A stretch of 64,000 nt of DNA from an uncultured Alphaproteobacteria bacterium (GTDB taxonomy: Bacteria > Pseudomonadota > Alphaproteobacteria > RF32 > CAG-239): the NCBI GenBank assembly GCA_944392275.1, contig CALXWA010000002.1:124001-188000 (forward strand), read 5' to 3'. Shown here one piece after another: positions 16,998 through 25,818 of this stretch. The stretch's first letter is position 1. The number at the start of each line of letters is the position of its first letter. The notes under the pieces are model-generated. The model did no database searches. It was not told the origin of the DNA and saw nothing but the letters and a program-made list of their open reading frames with translations. Both the position numbers and the translations under genes were made by a program.

Positions 16998-18452
16998 ATG
17001 GCTGAGGAAGCATTACAAGATACATTGTCAGAGAACTCGGTTCAAGATCAATGGGGACAAATTTGCAGCCAGCTTAAAAACGAAGTCGGGGAAACAGCGT
17101 TTGAAAGTTGGTTAAAACCTTTGAAACCCGGTTCTTTTGATGACGGTGTTATGAACATCTGCGTTCCGACAAGATTTATGCGTAACTGGGTTTTGACACA
17201 CTACAGTGAACGAATCCACAAAATCTGGGAAAAGAAAAATCCTGCCATTAAAAATGTTAATTTTGTTGTACAGGCCGTTAATAGCGAAGATGCTCGCGGT
17301 GGTCTTTATAATCCGACCTGTCGTTCTTTATTGAAAAAAATATCTTCTTCTCCGGCACCGCAAAATATTTATCAATCCGGAATCAATTCGGTTATTGCAA
17401 ATACTAATGACGGTAGTTTGAGTGACTCTTTGTCTGTGCCTCTTAATCCGCAATATACGTTTGACAACTTTGTTGTCGGTAAAACAAATGAGTTTGCTTA
17501 TGCGGCTGCAAGAAAAGTTGCCGAATCCAGAAACGTTTCTTTTAATCCTTTGTTTTTGTATTCCGGCGTTGGTCTTGGAAAGACACACTTGATGCATGCC
17601 ATTGCTTGGCACATTAAACAACAAGATCCGACACGTAACATTGTTTATTTGTCTGCTGAAAAGTTTATGTATAAGTTTGTTCGGGCCTTGCGTTATAAAG
17701 ATACAACTGCTTTCAAAGAACAGTTCCGTTCCGTTGATGTTTTAATGGTCGATGATGTTCAATTTATGGGCGGAAAAGATACAACCCAAGAAGAATTTTT
17801 CTACACCTTTAACTCTTTGATTGAGGAAGGACGGCAGATTATTATTTCTGCAGACAAGTCTCCGGCTGATTTGGAAGGAATTGAAAATCGTTTAAGATCG
17901 CGTTTGGGATGCGGTTTGGTGGCCGACATTCACCCCACAGACTTTGATTTGAGAATGGGAATTTTGAACAACAAGGCAAAACAGCTTGGAATTGAATTGC
18001 CGCAAAAAGTTGCTGAATTTTTAGCCCAAAAAATCACCTCGAATATTCGGGAATTGGAAGGGGCTTTACGAAGAGTTATTGCTCATTCTCAACTTTTGTC
18101 TGATAAAGAAATTACGCTGGATATGACACAAGATGTTTTGAAAGATATGTTGCGTTCTTATGATAAGCGGACAACTATTGATGAAATTCAGAAAAAAGTT
18201 GCCGAACATTTCAATATTTCCGTTAAGGAAATGCAGTCTTCTCGCAGAGCAAGAACCGTTGCTCGGCCTCGGCAAATTGCAATGTATTTGGCAAAACAAC
18301 TTACCTCTCGGTCTTTACCGGAGATCGGCCGCAAGTTTGATCGTGATCATACAACGGTTATGCATGCCGTCCGTAAAGTAGAAGAATTGATTTTGGAAGA
18401 TTCTTCTTTAGCGGAAAATGTTGATGCTTTACGGAGAGCTTTAGAAGCTTAA
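16998..18452 (+). CDS. dnaA: Chromosomal replication initiator DnaA
   Basis: This 484-aa initiator ATPase binds DnaA boxes and melts oriC. Domain I (about 15-90) starts WGQICSQLKNEVGETAFESWL. The AAA domain has Walker A SGVGLGKTHL and Walker B LMVDDVQF. The domain IV DNA-binding signature (about 440-465) is RKFDRDHTTVMHAVRKVEEL. The ATG at 16998 has GGGGAG 8 nt upstream. The downstream order dnaN - recF is conserved. A cluster of GANTC sites lies upstream, suggesting methylation-dependent control. Confidence 0.97.
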   Translation: MAEEALQDTLSENSVQDQWGQICSQLKNEVGETAFESWLKPLKPGSFDDGVMNICVPTRFMRNWVLTHYSERIHKIWEKKNPAIKNVNFVVQAVNSEDARGGLYNPTCRSLLKKISSSPAPQNIYQSGINSVIANTNDGSLSDSLSVPLNPQYTFDNFVVGKTNEFAYAAARKVAESRNVSFNPLFLYSGVGLGKTHLMHAIAWHIKQQDPTRNIVYLSAEKFMYKFVRALRYKDTTAFKEQFRSVDVLMVDDVQFMGGKDTTQEEFFYTFNSLIEEGRQIIISADKSPADLEGIENRLRSRLGCGLVADIHPTDFDLRMGILNNKAKQLGIELPQKVAEFLAQKITSNIRELEGALRRVIAHSQLLSDKEITLDMTQDVLKDMLRSYDKRTTIDEIQKKVAEHFNISVKEMQSSRRARTVARPRQIAMYLAKQLTSRSLPEIGRKFDRDHTTVMHAVRKVEELILEDSSLAENVDALRRALEA

Positions 18453-18479
18453 AAGCAGGTTTTTCCTAAAAAGTTGTTG

Positions 18480-18551
18480 ACGACTCATCGTTTTAACTTC
18501 TGATTTATATCATAATGTGGTATTTTTGCAGAAAATAGGACGATGAGTCGT
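18480..18551. repeat. Long-arm inverted repeat between dnaA and dnaN
   Basis: ACGACTCATCGT (18480-18491) and ACGATGAGTCGT (18540-18551) are exact reverse complements. Two G-U and two Watson-Crick pairs extend the stem inward to 16 bp with a ~40-nt loop. Each arm holds a GANTC site (GACTC at 18482, GAGTC at 18545). No strong T-run follows, so it is not a simple terminator. It may be an operator pair or a leader hairpin 27 bp before dnaN. Confidence 0.6.
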
Positions 18552-18578
18552 TTGGTTTAATTAAGTGGTAATAAAAAT

Positions 18579-19697
18579 ATGAAGTTTACGATTGAAAGAG
18601 CAACTTTGCTAAAAACTCTCAGCCATGTTCAGAGCATTGTTGAGAAAAGAAATACTATTCCGGTCTTGTCTAACGTTCGAATCGAAGCTTTGGGTGATGG
18701 TATCAGCTTCAAAGCAACCGATATGGATACGGAAATTACAGAAATTGCCGATGCCAAGATTGTTGAAACAGGTGCAACGACCGCTCCGGCACATATGCTT
18801 TATGATATTGTTCGGAAGCTATCCGATGGCTCACAAGTAGAAATTTCTTTTCCGGATGAAAAGGGACAGTTAAGCATTGCTTCCGGTCGTTCAAAATTTG
18901 CTTTGTCAACCATTGGGGTTGAAGATTTTCCGGTTATTTCCGGCGATAAGCTGCCGATTAGCTTTACGATGGGAAAAGATGAGTTAAAAGACGTTATTGA
19001 TCGGACCCAATTTGCTATTTCAACCGAAGAAACACGTTATTACCTGAATGGTATTTATGTTCATGCCAAAAAAGAAGGGGCCTCCAGCGTATTGCGTGTT
19101 GTTGCAACAGACGGACATCGCTTGGCTTGCGTTGAATCCCCTCTTCCGCAAGGGGCGGAAAATGTTAACGGAGTTATTATCCCGAGAAAAACCGTTACGG
19201 AAATCCGTAAGTTGATTGATGATAATAATGTTGAAAATATTACCATTGAAATTTCGGAAAACAAAGTTCGCTTCTCTTTTGATGATGTTACGTTAACATC
19301 TAAGTTAATTGACGGAACTTATCCGGATTATGAACGCGTTATTCCTACCGATAATGATAAAAATCTGGAATTAAACGTTAAAGACCTTGCTTCGGCGGTT
19401 GATCGTGTTTCTGTTGTAGCTGAAAGAACTCGTGCCATAAAAATGATTACGCATGAAAACAAGGTTACAATAACAACATCTAGCCCGGATTTGGGTAGTG
19501 CAGCAGAAGATTTGGATGCCAAATATGAGAATGAAACCTTGGAAATCGGTTATAATTTCCGCTATTTGTTAGATATTTTGGCCGAAGTTAAGGGGGATAC
19601 CGTTCGTATTTCCTTTAGCGATGCTTCTTCTCCTTCGGTCATCCACGATACATCGGATGCCAGTGCCATCTATGTCTTAATGCCAATGCGGGTTTAG
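18579..19697 (+). CDS. dnaN: DNA polymerase III sliding clamp, beta subunit
   Basis: This 372-aa protein forms the dimeric ring that tethers polymerase III to DNA. The N-terminus (MKFTIERATLLKTLSHVQ), the mid-protein RYYLNGIYVHA and VVATDGHRLA blocks and the C-terminal IYVLMPMRV end, which forms part of the partner-binding pocket, are all typical. It follows dnaA after a 126-bp gap containing a long inverted repeat and precedes recF, as in most bacteria. Confidence 0.97.
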   Translation: MKFTIERATLLKTLSHVQSIVEKRNTIPVLSNVRIEALGDGISFKATDMDTEITEIADAKIVETGATTAPAHMLYDIVRKLSDGSQVEISFPDEKGQLSIASGRSKFALSTIGVEDFPVISGDKLPISFTMGKDELKDVIDRTQFAISTEETRYYLNGIYVHAKKEGASSVLRVVATDGHRLACVESPLPQGAENVNGVIIPRKTVTEIRKLIDDNNVENITIEISENKVRFSFDDVTLTSKLIDGTYPDYERVIPTDNDKNLELNVKDLASAVDRVSVVAERTRAIKMITHENKVTITTSSPDLGSAAEDLDAKYENETLEIGYNFRYLLDILAEVKGDTVRISFSDASSPSVIHDTSDASAIYVLMPMRV

Positions 19698-19718
19698 ACT
19701 TAAACTTACGTTGTGCCG

Positions 19719-20939
19719 ATGGATAATTTAGCACGAAAATTAGATGCGATTACGTTAGAAAAGTCAGGTGTTTTACGCCTGACTTTAACTGACTTTAGAA
19801 ATTATCCGTTTTTGCGTCTTAATCTTGATCCTTCACCCGTAATTATTACCGGAGAAAACGGAAGCGGAAAAACCAATATTTTGGAAGCGATTTCTTTTCT
19901 TACGCCGGGAAGAGGTTTGAGGAGTGCTCGCTTGGCCGATATACGGAGAATTGCTCCGGCTCTTGTTAATGATGAATATGCTCCAACTGAGATTACGCCT
20001 TATAACTGGGCCGTATCTGCCCAGATTTTGAATAACGGCAATGAATTTGAAATTGGGACGGCCTCTGAAAAATCCTCTAAGGAAACCCTTGAAGACGGAA
20101 TCAAAACCTTTGAACGGCGAATCGTTAAAATTAACGGAGCTAAAGTATCTTCCCAAGCAGAACTCGGAAAGTATTTGCAGGCAAATTGGCTTACTCCGCA
20201 GATGGATCGTCTTTTTCGGGGCGGGAGTCAACCACGCCGCAGTTTTTTGGACCGTTTGGTATATGCCTTTGATTTAGAGCATGCCAAAAGGACGGCAAAT
20301 TTTGAACATATGTATCGGGAATGGTATCAACTTTTAAAAAGCGGAAAAGCTGATAAAAACTGGCTTTCTTCTTTGGAAGAAAACATGGCCGGGATTGGAG
20401 TTGCTATTGCGGCGGCTCGGCGGGAACAAATTGCAAAATTAAACAGTTTTATTGAAAAAGAACCCGACGATGTCTTCCCTAATGTTGTTTTAGAGCTGGA
20501 TGGGACCATTGAAAAACTCTTAGATACTTTGCCGGCTGTTGATGTTGAAGATTATTATAAGAATTTGTTACGTCAGCAACGAAAAAATGTTTTGTACAAT
20601 GATAGTGTTGACGGAATTAACCGGACTGATTTTAAGGTCTATTACAAAAAGAAAAGGATGCCGGCTGAACTTTGCTCTACCGGAGAGCAAAAATCACTCC
20701 TTATCAGCATTATTTTGGCTCAGAGTAAATGCCAAACGCTTTACCAAGGTTTTGCTCCGGTATTGTTATTGGATGAGGTGGCGGCTCATTTAGATGACCT
20801 TAAGCGTGAAGCTTTGCTTGAAAAAATTCGGGATCTCCGCGTTCAGGCTTGGATTACGGCAACCGATGCCGAGTTGTTTGCCCCTCTACGGGGGTATGCT
20901 CAGTTTTTAGAAATTAAAAACGGATGTTTGTTCCGCTAG
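19719..20939 (+). CDS. recF: DNA replication and repair protein RecF
   Basis: This ~406-aa SMC-like ATPase loads RecA at gaps together with RecOR. Walker A is ITGENGSGKTN, preceded by the LTLTDFRNYP strand. The C-terminal LSCSTGEQKSLL-like signature (CSTGEQKSLLISIILAQ) and Walker B LLLDEVAAHLD are present. I place the start at the ATG at 19719; a GTG two codons earlier is possible. No clear ribosome-binding site is visible, which suggests coupling to dnaN, whose stop lies ~20 bp upstream. The 3' end overlaps the convergent ABC exporter gene by 4 bp. Confidence 0.95.
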   Translation: MDNLARKLDAITLEKSGVLRLTLTDFRNYPFLRLNLDPSPVIITGENGSGKTNILEAISFLTPGRGLRSARLADIRRIAPALVNDEYAPTEITPYNWAVSAQILNNGNEFEIGTASEKSSKETLEDGIKTFERRIVKINGAKVSSQAELGKYLQANWLTPQMDRLFRGGSQPRRSFLDRLVYAFDLEHAKRTANFEHMYREWYQLLKSGKADKNWLSSLEENMAGIGVAIAAARREQIAKLNSFIEKEPDDVFPNVVLELDGTIEKLLDTLPAVDVEDYYKNLLRQQRKNVLYNDSVDGINRTDFKVYYKKKRMPAELCSTGEQKSLLISIILAQSKCQTLYQGFAPVLLLDEVAAHLDDLKREALLEKIRDLRVQAWITATDAELFAPLRGYAQFLEIKNGCLFR

Positions 20940-22687
20940 TTTTGCTGCAAAAAGCCATCGCTTTGCATTTTATAGAGATTGGCATAAATGCCTTTTTTGC
21001 GAAGCAGTGATGTATGCGAACCTTCTTCGACAATTTGTCCCTTGTCAAAGACCAATATTCTATCCATTTCACGTAAGGTTGATAACCGATGTGCAATAGC
21101 AATTACGGTTTTATTTTCCATTAACTGATGCAGAGATTCCTGAATGTGTTTTTCACTTTCCGAATCGAGTGCGGAGGTTGCCTCATCAAAAACCAGTATC
21201 GGAGCATTTTTTAATATTGCACGGGCAATGGCTATTCTTTGACGCTCTCCTCCGGAAAGTTTAACCCCTTTTTCTCCGACTTTGGTTTGGTACCCTTTGG
21301 GAAGATTTCGGATAAAAGTATCGGCAGATGCTTTTTGTGCCGCTGAAAAGACTTCTTGTTCGTTGGCATTGGTTTTTCCGTAGCGAATATTTTCAAACAA
21401 TGTACGGTTAAACAAGCAAACATCTTGCGGGATTGCCGAGATGTGACGATGCAAAGAATCCTGTGTCAGATCCCGGACATTAAAATCGTTTATTTTAACA
21501 GAGCCTTTTTGAACATCATAATATCGGGATAACAATTTTAGGAAAGTTGATTTTCCCGAACCGGAAAGGCCAACTATACCAATTTTTTCTCCGGCTTTGA
21601 TGGTTACGTTCAAATTCTTAAACAAATATTTTTTTCCCGGATAGGCAAACCATACGTTGTCAAAACGGATTGAGGCTTTATCGGCCTTTAAGGCAATTGC
21701 GTTGGCTTTATCTTTTATTTCGGGCTCTACGGATAATGTCTCTAAGGCCGAATCTAGTATCCCGAAGATACGGGAAGCATTATTGTATTGCCAGCTTATG
21801 GCAAAAACCGTATTAGAGATATCCATAAACAACGTATTGGCATAAATAAAGGAAACGGTATCTATTTCTCCTATTTTGAGCAAGGTTATGGAGCAAAAGA
21901 TAAATAAAATCGTAGAAGATACGGTAATAAATTGCAAACAAAAATGAATCGAGGAATGGGCTTTGGCATTTTCGCTTTCCGCTTTACGAAGAACACGTAA
22001 TTGTTTGAGCAAATTCAAACGCTCAAATTTAAAATTGGCAAAACTTTTTATCTCGCTGTAGTTTGCAAGACTATCAACAATTACTCCCGTGGCTTGGCTT
22101 TCTGAACGGCTGTATTCTTTGGATAATTTGACTCTTTTTTTGCCAAAATAAAGGCTGATGCTCCCGATAACAATCAACCACAACATTAGCAAAATCAGAT
22201 AATAGACACTAATCACGCTTAAAATTATCAGGCTTATTATAACCCGCAAACTTGTATGGGCAATGTCAAAGGACATAAACATAAAGTCATCAACACTACG
22301 GCTTAATTGCCCTACTTTGGTTGAAATATTTCCCGACATTTCATTACTAAAATAGGCAATTGAGTGTTGATTTACATAATCAAACGCATCGCGAACCACC
22401 ATGGTATGACAACGCGGTGAAAAAACAGAAAACAACATTAACGGGATGTTATAAAAAAGGACATTTCCCATTCCTAATACAAGAGCTAAAAAAGCCATGT
22501 GATATACTTGCGGCCAGATATGCGGATTTTTAAATTCTGAGGCTACAGTGTAAAAGATTTCCGATAAATAATAGGGATAAAAACGACTGCAAACTATTGC
22601 CAAAAAAATTGCCATTAATCCCAGACCAAAATAATTCTTAAAAATTTTGATGTAGTGCCATAGATATCTTAAAGATGTTTTTTCCAT
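20936..22687 (-). CDS. ABC exporter, fused permease and ATPase (MsbA/multidrug type)
   Basis: This 583-aa half-transporter has six predicted membrane helices in about residues 15-320 and a nucleotide-binding domain in about 340-575. The latter has Walker A GLSGSGKST, a Q-loop (SAIPQDVCLFN), signature LSGGERQRIA, Walker B ILVFDEATSALD and an H-loop AIAHRLS. It works as a homodimer or heterodimer in the inner membrane to export a lipid, peptide or drug. The substrate cannot be predicted. It is a single-gene unit convergent with recF. Confidence 0.9.
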   Translation of the reverse strand: MEKTSLRYLWHYIKIFKNYFGLGLMAIFLAIVCSRFYPYYLSEIFYTVASEFKNPHIWPQVYHMAFLALVLGMGNVLFYNIPLMLFSVFSPRCHTMVVRDAFDYVNQHSIAYFSNEMSGNISTKVGQLSRSVDDFMFMSFDIAHTSLRVIISLIILSVISVYYLILLMLWLIVIGSISLYFGKKRVKLSKEYSRSESQATGVIVDSLANYSEIKSFANFKFERLNLLKQLRVLRKAESENAKAHSSIHFCLQFITVSSTILFIFCSITLLKIGEIDTVSFIYANTLFMDISNTVFAISWQYNNASRIFGILDSALETLSVEPEIKDKANAIALKADKASIRFDNVWFAYPGKKYLFKNLNVTIKAGEKIGIVGLSGSGKSTFLKLLSRYYDVQKGSVKINDFNVRDLTQDSLHRHISAIPQDVCLFNRTLFENIRYGKTNANEQEVFSAAQKASADTFIRNLPKGYQTKVGEKGVKLSGGERQRIAIARAILKNAPILVFDEATSALDSESEKHIQESLHQLMENKTVIAIAHRLSTLREMDRILVFDKGQIVEEGSHTSLLRKKGIYANLYKMQSDGFLQQN

Positions 22688-22780
22688 GTTTCTTGCTCTT
22701 TTATTAACTCAAAATTGACACATTTTTGTTATTGTTATACCATGTGTTTTAGTATTACTCAACCTATAAGGTCTTAAACA

Positions 22781-23209
22781 ATGGAAACTCAATATTATAC
22801 TTTAATCGAAAAACAAGACTTTTACGAAATCATTGAAAATAAATATGGCGAATTGGCTATTTTTATTGATGCCCGCGACGGAAGCCCGCAAAATCCGGTT
22901 CTGGAGTTTGATGGTAAACATAGTGCCCTTTTGAAAAGAGATGCTCGTTTGGCCGTTAAACTCGATAATATCAATGAAGAATCTGTTGAGCCTTTGGCGG
23001 AAGCCGAGTTTGTGATGATTGTCGAGTTAAAAGGGAAAACCGTTGAACGTGTTTATGCCGTTCCGGTTGATAATGTTGAAGATATTGTTTTTGAAGGACG
23101 TCAAACCCGTGCCGATGAATTGGTCAAGGCTAAAACAAAAGAAGAGCTTTTGGAAAGCTTTGGTGCCATTCATTGTTGGGTCGGCGGAATGTCTGAAAAA
23201 GAGGATTAA
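22781..23209 (+). CDS. Hypothetical protein heading the PTS operon
   Basis: This 142-aa soluble acidic protein has a predicted mixed alpha/beta fold (IFIDARDGSPQNPVLEFDG, AEFVMIVELKGKTVERVYAVPV). I do not recognise the family. It ends 2 bp before the EIIA gene and is almost certainly co-transcribed with the PTS genes. In alphaproteobacteria the genes in this place are usually hprK and rapZ. This protein has no Walker A motif or other HprK feature, so it is not a short HprK. It could be a regulator or target of the phosphorelay. Confidence 0.72.
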   Translation: METQYYTLIEKQDFYEIIENKYGELAIFIDARDGSPQNPVLEFDGKHSALLKRDARLAVKLDNINEESVEPLAEAEFVMIVELKGKTVERVYAVPVDNVEDIVFEGRQTRADELVKAKTKEELLESFGAIHCWVGGMSEKED

Positions 23210-23211
23210 TT

Positions 23212-23610
23212 ATGATTGGTTTGGTATTAGTTACTCACGGAAACTTGGCTAAAGAGTTTATTTCGGCCATGCAACATGTTGTCGGAAAACAAGAACAAAT
23301 TGATTCCGTTTGTATCGGACCAGAGGACGATATGGAAGTTCGGCGGGCCGAAATTTTAGAAAAAGTCAGCAATGTTGACGGAGGACAAGGAGTGGTTGTT
23401 TTGACCGATATGTTTGGCGGAACACCTTCTAATTTGGCCATATCTATTATGGACAAAGCCAATGTTGAAATCCTTGCCGGTATTAATTTGCCAATGTTGA
23501 TTAAAATTGCCTCTTTACGTAAAGAGAAAAACTTAAAAGAAACGGTGATCGGAGCTCAGGAAGCCGGGAAAAAGTATATTAATGTCGCCTCGCAACTATT
23601 GGGAATGTAA
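23212..23610 (+). CDS. PTS EIIA component, mannose family (regulatory PTS)
   Basis: This 132-aa ManX/EIIA-Man-type protein accepts a phosphate from HPr on His10 (GLVLVTHGNLA). The VLTDMFGGTPSNLA block is the second signature of the family. No EIIB, EIIC or EIID gene is nearby, so it probably serves regulation rather than sugar uptake, as in other alphaproteobacteria. It lies between the unknown gene and HPr with gaps of 2 and 3 bp. Confidence 0.92.
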   Translation: MIGLVLVTHGNLAKEFISAMQHVVGKQEQIDSVCIGPEDDMEVRRAEILEKVSNVDGGQGVVVLTDMFGGTPSNLAISIMDKANVEILAGINLPMLIKIASLRKEKNLKETVIGAQEAGKKYINVASQLLGM

Positions 23611-23613
23611 AAA

Positions 23614-23892
23614 ATGAGTGAAAATGTTTTTTGTGAGGAACTTGAAATCAAAAATAAAAAAGGGTTGCATGCTCGTGCCGCTGCTGCCTTTGTGAAAGCG
23701 ATTGAAGACTTGGATGCTTGCGTTGAGGTAGAAAGAATCGGCCAGTGTGTTAACGGATGTTCCATTATGGGGTTAATGATGCTTGCCGCCTCTAAAGGAA
23801 CAACCATTAAAGTAACGACATCCGGGAAACAAGGAAAAGAAGCCATGGAAGCCTTGAAAAAGCTCCTTGATAATAAATTTGGAGAAGAATAA
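23614..23892 (+). CDS. ptsH: Phosphocarrier protein HPr
   Basis: This 92-aa HPr relays phosphate from enzyme I to EIIA. The active-site His lies in KKGLHARAAAAF (about residue 21). The regulatory-Ser region is NGCSIMGLMMLAAS, where Ser is kept, so control by an HPr kinase elsewhere is possible. It is the third gene of the operon, and the methyltransferase gene starts 5 bp after its stop. Confidence 0.95.
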   Translation: MSENVFCEELEIKNKKGLHARAAAAFVKAIEDLDACVEVERIGQCVNGCSIMGLMMLAASKGTTIKVTTSGKQGKEAMEALKKLLDNKFGEE

Positions 23893-23897
23893 GCTCC

Positions 23898-24821
23898 ATG
23901 CTCAAAAAAAAGGCTCCGCGAAATAAAACGCTCACTCTTTCTGATCAAGAAATTCGAAATTATGCCAAAAAAGCCCTTCTGTTAAAACAAAAGGCTTCTT
24001 TAGAAGAGGTGTTTAATCAGGTTCTTTATCAGGATTGTTTTCAAGCTTTTGATTTTTTGCCCGATGCTTTTGTCGATTTAATGATTGTTGATCCTCCTTA
24101 TAATCTGACCAAAAACTTTGGCAACAGAACTTTTCATGAAATGGATTTTTGTGATTATAAGTCGTGGTTGGATTCTTGGCTGAAAAAGACGGTTCGTCTT
24201 TTAAAGGAAAACGCTTCCGTTTATATCTGTTCGGATTGGAAGACATCGCTGGTTATTCCGGAGATTGCCGGAAAATATTTTATTTTGCAAAATCGGATCT
24301 CTTGGGAAAGGGAAAAAGGTCGCGGAGCAAAAAATAACTGGAAAAATTGCTTGGAAGATATTTGGTTTTTTACCAAAGGAAAGGACTATACCTTTAATCT
24401 GGATGCCGTAAAAATACAAAGGCCTGTTTTGGCTCCTTATCGGGATGATAAAGGCTCGCCCAAAGACTGGCAGGAAGAAGATTCTAAACGCTTTCGCCTG
24501 ACTCATCCGTCTAATGTTTGGACGGATATTTCCATTCCTTTTTGGTCAATGAGTGAAAATACGCCGCACCCGACCCAAAAACCCGAAAAGCTAATCGCTA
24601 AGCTTATCCTTGCTTCCAGTAATCCGAACGATTTGGTTTTTGATCCTTTCGGAGGATCCGGAACAACGGCCGTAACCGCACAAAAACTCGGCCGAAATTT
24701 TGTAATTATTGAACGCGAAAAAGAGTATGTCGCCTATACGCTGAAACGTTTGGAAGAAGCAAAGCATAAAAAAGAGATTCAAGGCTATGAAAACGGCTTT
24801 TTTAAGGCCAGAAACAGTTAA
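23898..24821 (+). CDS. Orphan N6-adenine DNA methyltransferase, beta class
   Basis: This 307-aa enzyme has the beta-class order: catalytic DPPYNL (65-70) first, the target-recognition region in the middle, and the AdoMet-binding FDPFGGSGTT motif (about 253-262) near the C-terminus, preceded by HPTQKPEKL. It probably methylates adenine at N6 in a short DNA site. The middle region (WEREKGRGAKNNWKN) differs from CcrM/HinfI-type enzymes, and the CcrM C-terminal domain is absent, so GANTC specificity is not supported. No nuclease gene is adjacent. Its coupling to ptsH is unusual. The start overlaps no other gene. Confidence 0.88.
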   Translation: MLKKKAPRNKTLTLSDQEIRNYAKKALLLKQKASLEEVFNQVLYQDCFQAFDFLPDAFVDLMIVDPPYNLTKNFGNRTFHEMDFCDYKSWLDSWLKKTVRLLKENASVYICSDWKTSLVIPEIAGKYFILQNRISWEREKGRGAKNNWKNCLEDIWFFTKGKDYTFNLDAVKIQRPVLAPYRDDKGSPKDWQEEDSKRFRLTHPSNVWTDISIPFWSMSENTPHPTQKPEKLIAKLILASSNPNDLVFDPFGGSGTTAVTAQKLGRNFVIIEREKEYVAYTLKRLEEAKHKKEIQGYENGFFKARNS

Positions 24822-24888
24822 ACCCAACCCTATCCTTAGGATTACATCTGCTTGTTTTTTGAGATTGAAATCTTACATCTTGTGTGGT

Positions 24889-24906
24889 TGCGTGAATGGT
24901 CACGCA
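24889..24906 (+). promoter_or_regulatory. Short hairpin upstream of the Cys-tailed mini-protein
   Basis: TGCGTGA (24889-24895) and TCACGCA (24900-24906) form a perfect 7-bp stem with a 4-nt loop, ending 14 nt before an AAGGAG ribosome-binding site. It may be part of the leader; a role is not shown. Confidence 0.3.
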
Positions 24907-24931
24907 CTTAGCATTTATTTAAGGAGATTTT

Positions 24932-25090
24932 ATGATGTGTAAAGATGTAAGAAACACTGAATCTAAAATGGCCAGCACCAAAAACAATGAAGAAAAAAGA
25001 ACCGAATCTGCTAACAATTCTGCAAAAACAAATTCTTCATCTTCTACCAAAACGTCTTCTGGCGGTTGTGGCTGCTCCAGAAAATATTAA
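24932..25090 (+). CDS. Ser/Asn/Lys-rich mini-protein with C-terminal GGCGCS motif
   Basis: This 52-codon gene starts MMCKDVRN, has a low-complexity Ser/Thr/Asn/Lys centre and ends SSGGCGCSRKY. A very good ribosome-binding site (AAGGAG, 6 nt spacing) precedes it, and a strong terminator follows 16 bp after the stop, so it looks like a complete single-gene transcription unit. The Gly-Cys tail may bind a metal or be modified. I know no family for it. An ATG at 24935 is an alternative start. Confidence 0.6.
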   Translation: MMCKDVRNTESKMASTKNNEEKRTESANNSAKTNSSSSTKTSSGGCGCSRKY

Positions 25091-25105
25091 TTAACTTAGG
25101 TTGTT

Positions 25106-25145
25106 TGCCTTCTGTTGCGGTTATACCCGACAGAAGGCATTTTCT
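25106..25145 (+). terminator. Rho-independent terminator
   Basis: TGCCTTCTGT (25106-25115) and ACAGAAGGCA (25130-25139) form a perfect 10-bp stem, extended in the loop by CGG/CCG, followed by TTTTCT. It closes the mini-protein unit and shields lolA. Confidence 0.8.
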
Positions 25146-25207
25146 ATTTACTATTTTTGATTATTGATTATATTAAAAACAGTTAATGAAGTTTTGGGAT
25201 TTTTAGA

Positions 25208-25816
25208 ATGAAAAAATGGCTGTTTTTATTGTTTTTACCTTTCTTTTGTCAAGAGGCTGCGGCTCAGAGTGCCGAAAATATCCGTGCAATTGAAACTTAT
25301 TTAAACAACTTAAAAAGCTTGGAGGCCACATTTGTTCAGATGTCTAGCAACGGCGGAACAGCGGAAGGTCGTTTATTTATTAAAAAACCCAATAAAATTC
25401 GGATGGAATATGCGGAACCAACCAATGTTTTGATCGTTGGGGACGGTAAAGATATTGTTTATAATGATTATGATTTGGATCAGGTAACCCATATTGATTA
25501 TGAAGATATCCCCGCAAGCTTGATTTTAGCCAATGATATTAAAATTGACGGTAAAAAAATTAAAATTTCTGACTTTTATCAAGATTCCGGCTCGACAACC
25601 ATTACACTGGATTATGCTAATCGAGGCGATTTAGGACCGATTACGCTTGTTTTTTCAAACCACCCGATGGAGCTTTTACAATGGAAAATCGTTGACCCTC
25701 AGAGCATTGAGGTTACGGTTTCTTTATACGATGTCAAAAAAGACTTAGAGCTTAATGATAAGATTTTTAAGTTTAAAAATAAAAAAGACAGCCCTCTGAA
25801 CTATAAAAAGAAATAA
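25208..25816 (+). CDS. lolA: LolA-like outer-membrane lipoprotein carrier
   Basis: This 202-aa periplasmic protein has a cleavable signal peptide (about 1-19) and the LolA/LolB-like open beta barrel: LKSLEATFVQ, the GRLFIKKPNKIRMEY strand and DGKDIVYNDYDLDQ. It shuttles lipoproteins released by LolCDE to the outer membrane. The stop lies 2 bp before the xthA ATG, reproducing the alphaproteobacterial lolA-xthA pair. Confidence 0.88.
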   Translation: MKKWLFLLFLPFFCQEAAAQSAENIRAIETYLNNLKSLEATFVQMSSNGGTAEGRLFIKKPNKIRMEYAEPTNVLIVGDGKDIVYNDYDLDQVTHIDYEDIPASLILANDIKIDGKKIKISDFYQDSGSTTITLDYANRGDLGPITLVFSNHPMELLQWKIVDPQSIEVTVSLYDVKKDLELNDKIFKFKNKKDSPLNYKKK

Positions 25817-25818
25817 AA

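Noticed and set aside
16897..17115. Plus-strand frame of 72 codons overlapping the dnaA start
   Set aside because: It reads through the dnaA ribosome-binding site and start in another frame; no start signals of its own.
23898..24821. CcrM (GANTC methyltransferase)
   Set aside because: The target-recognition region differs from CcrM/HinfI and the CcrM C-terminal domain is absent; CcrM may be elsewhere in the genome.
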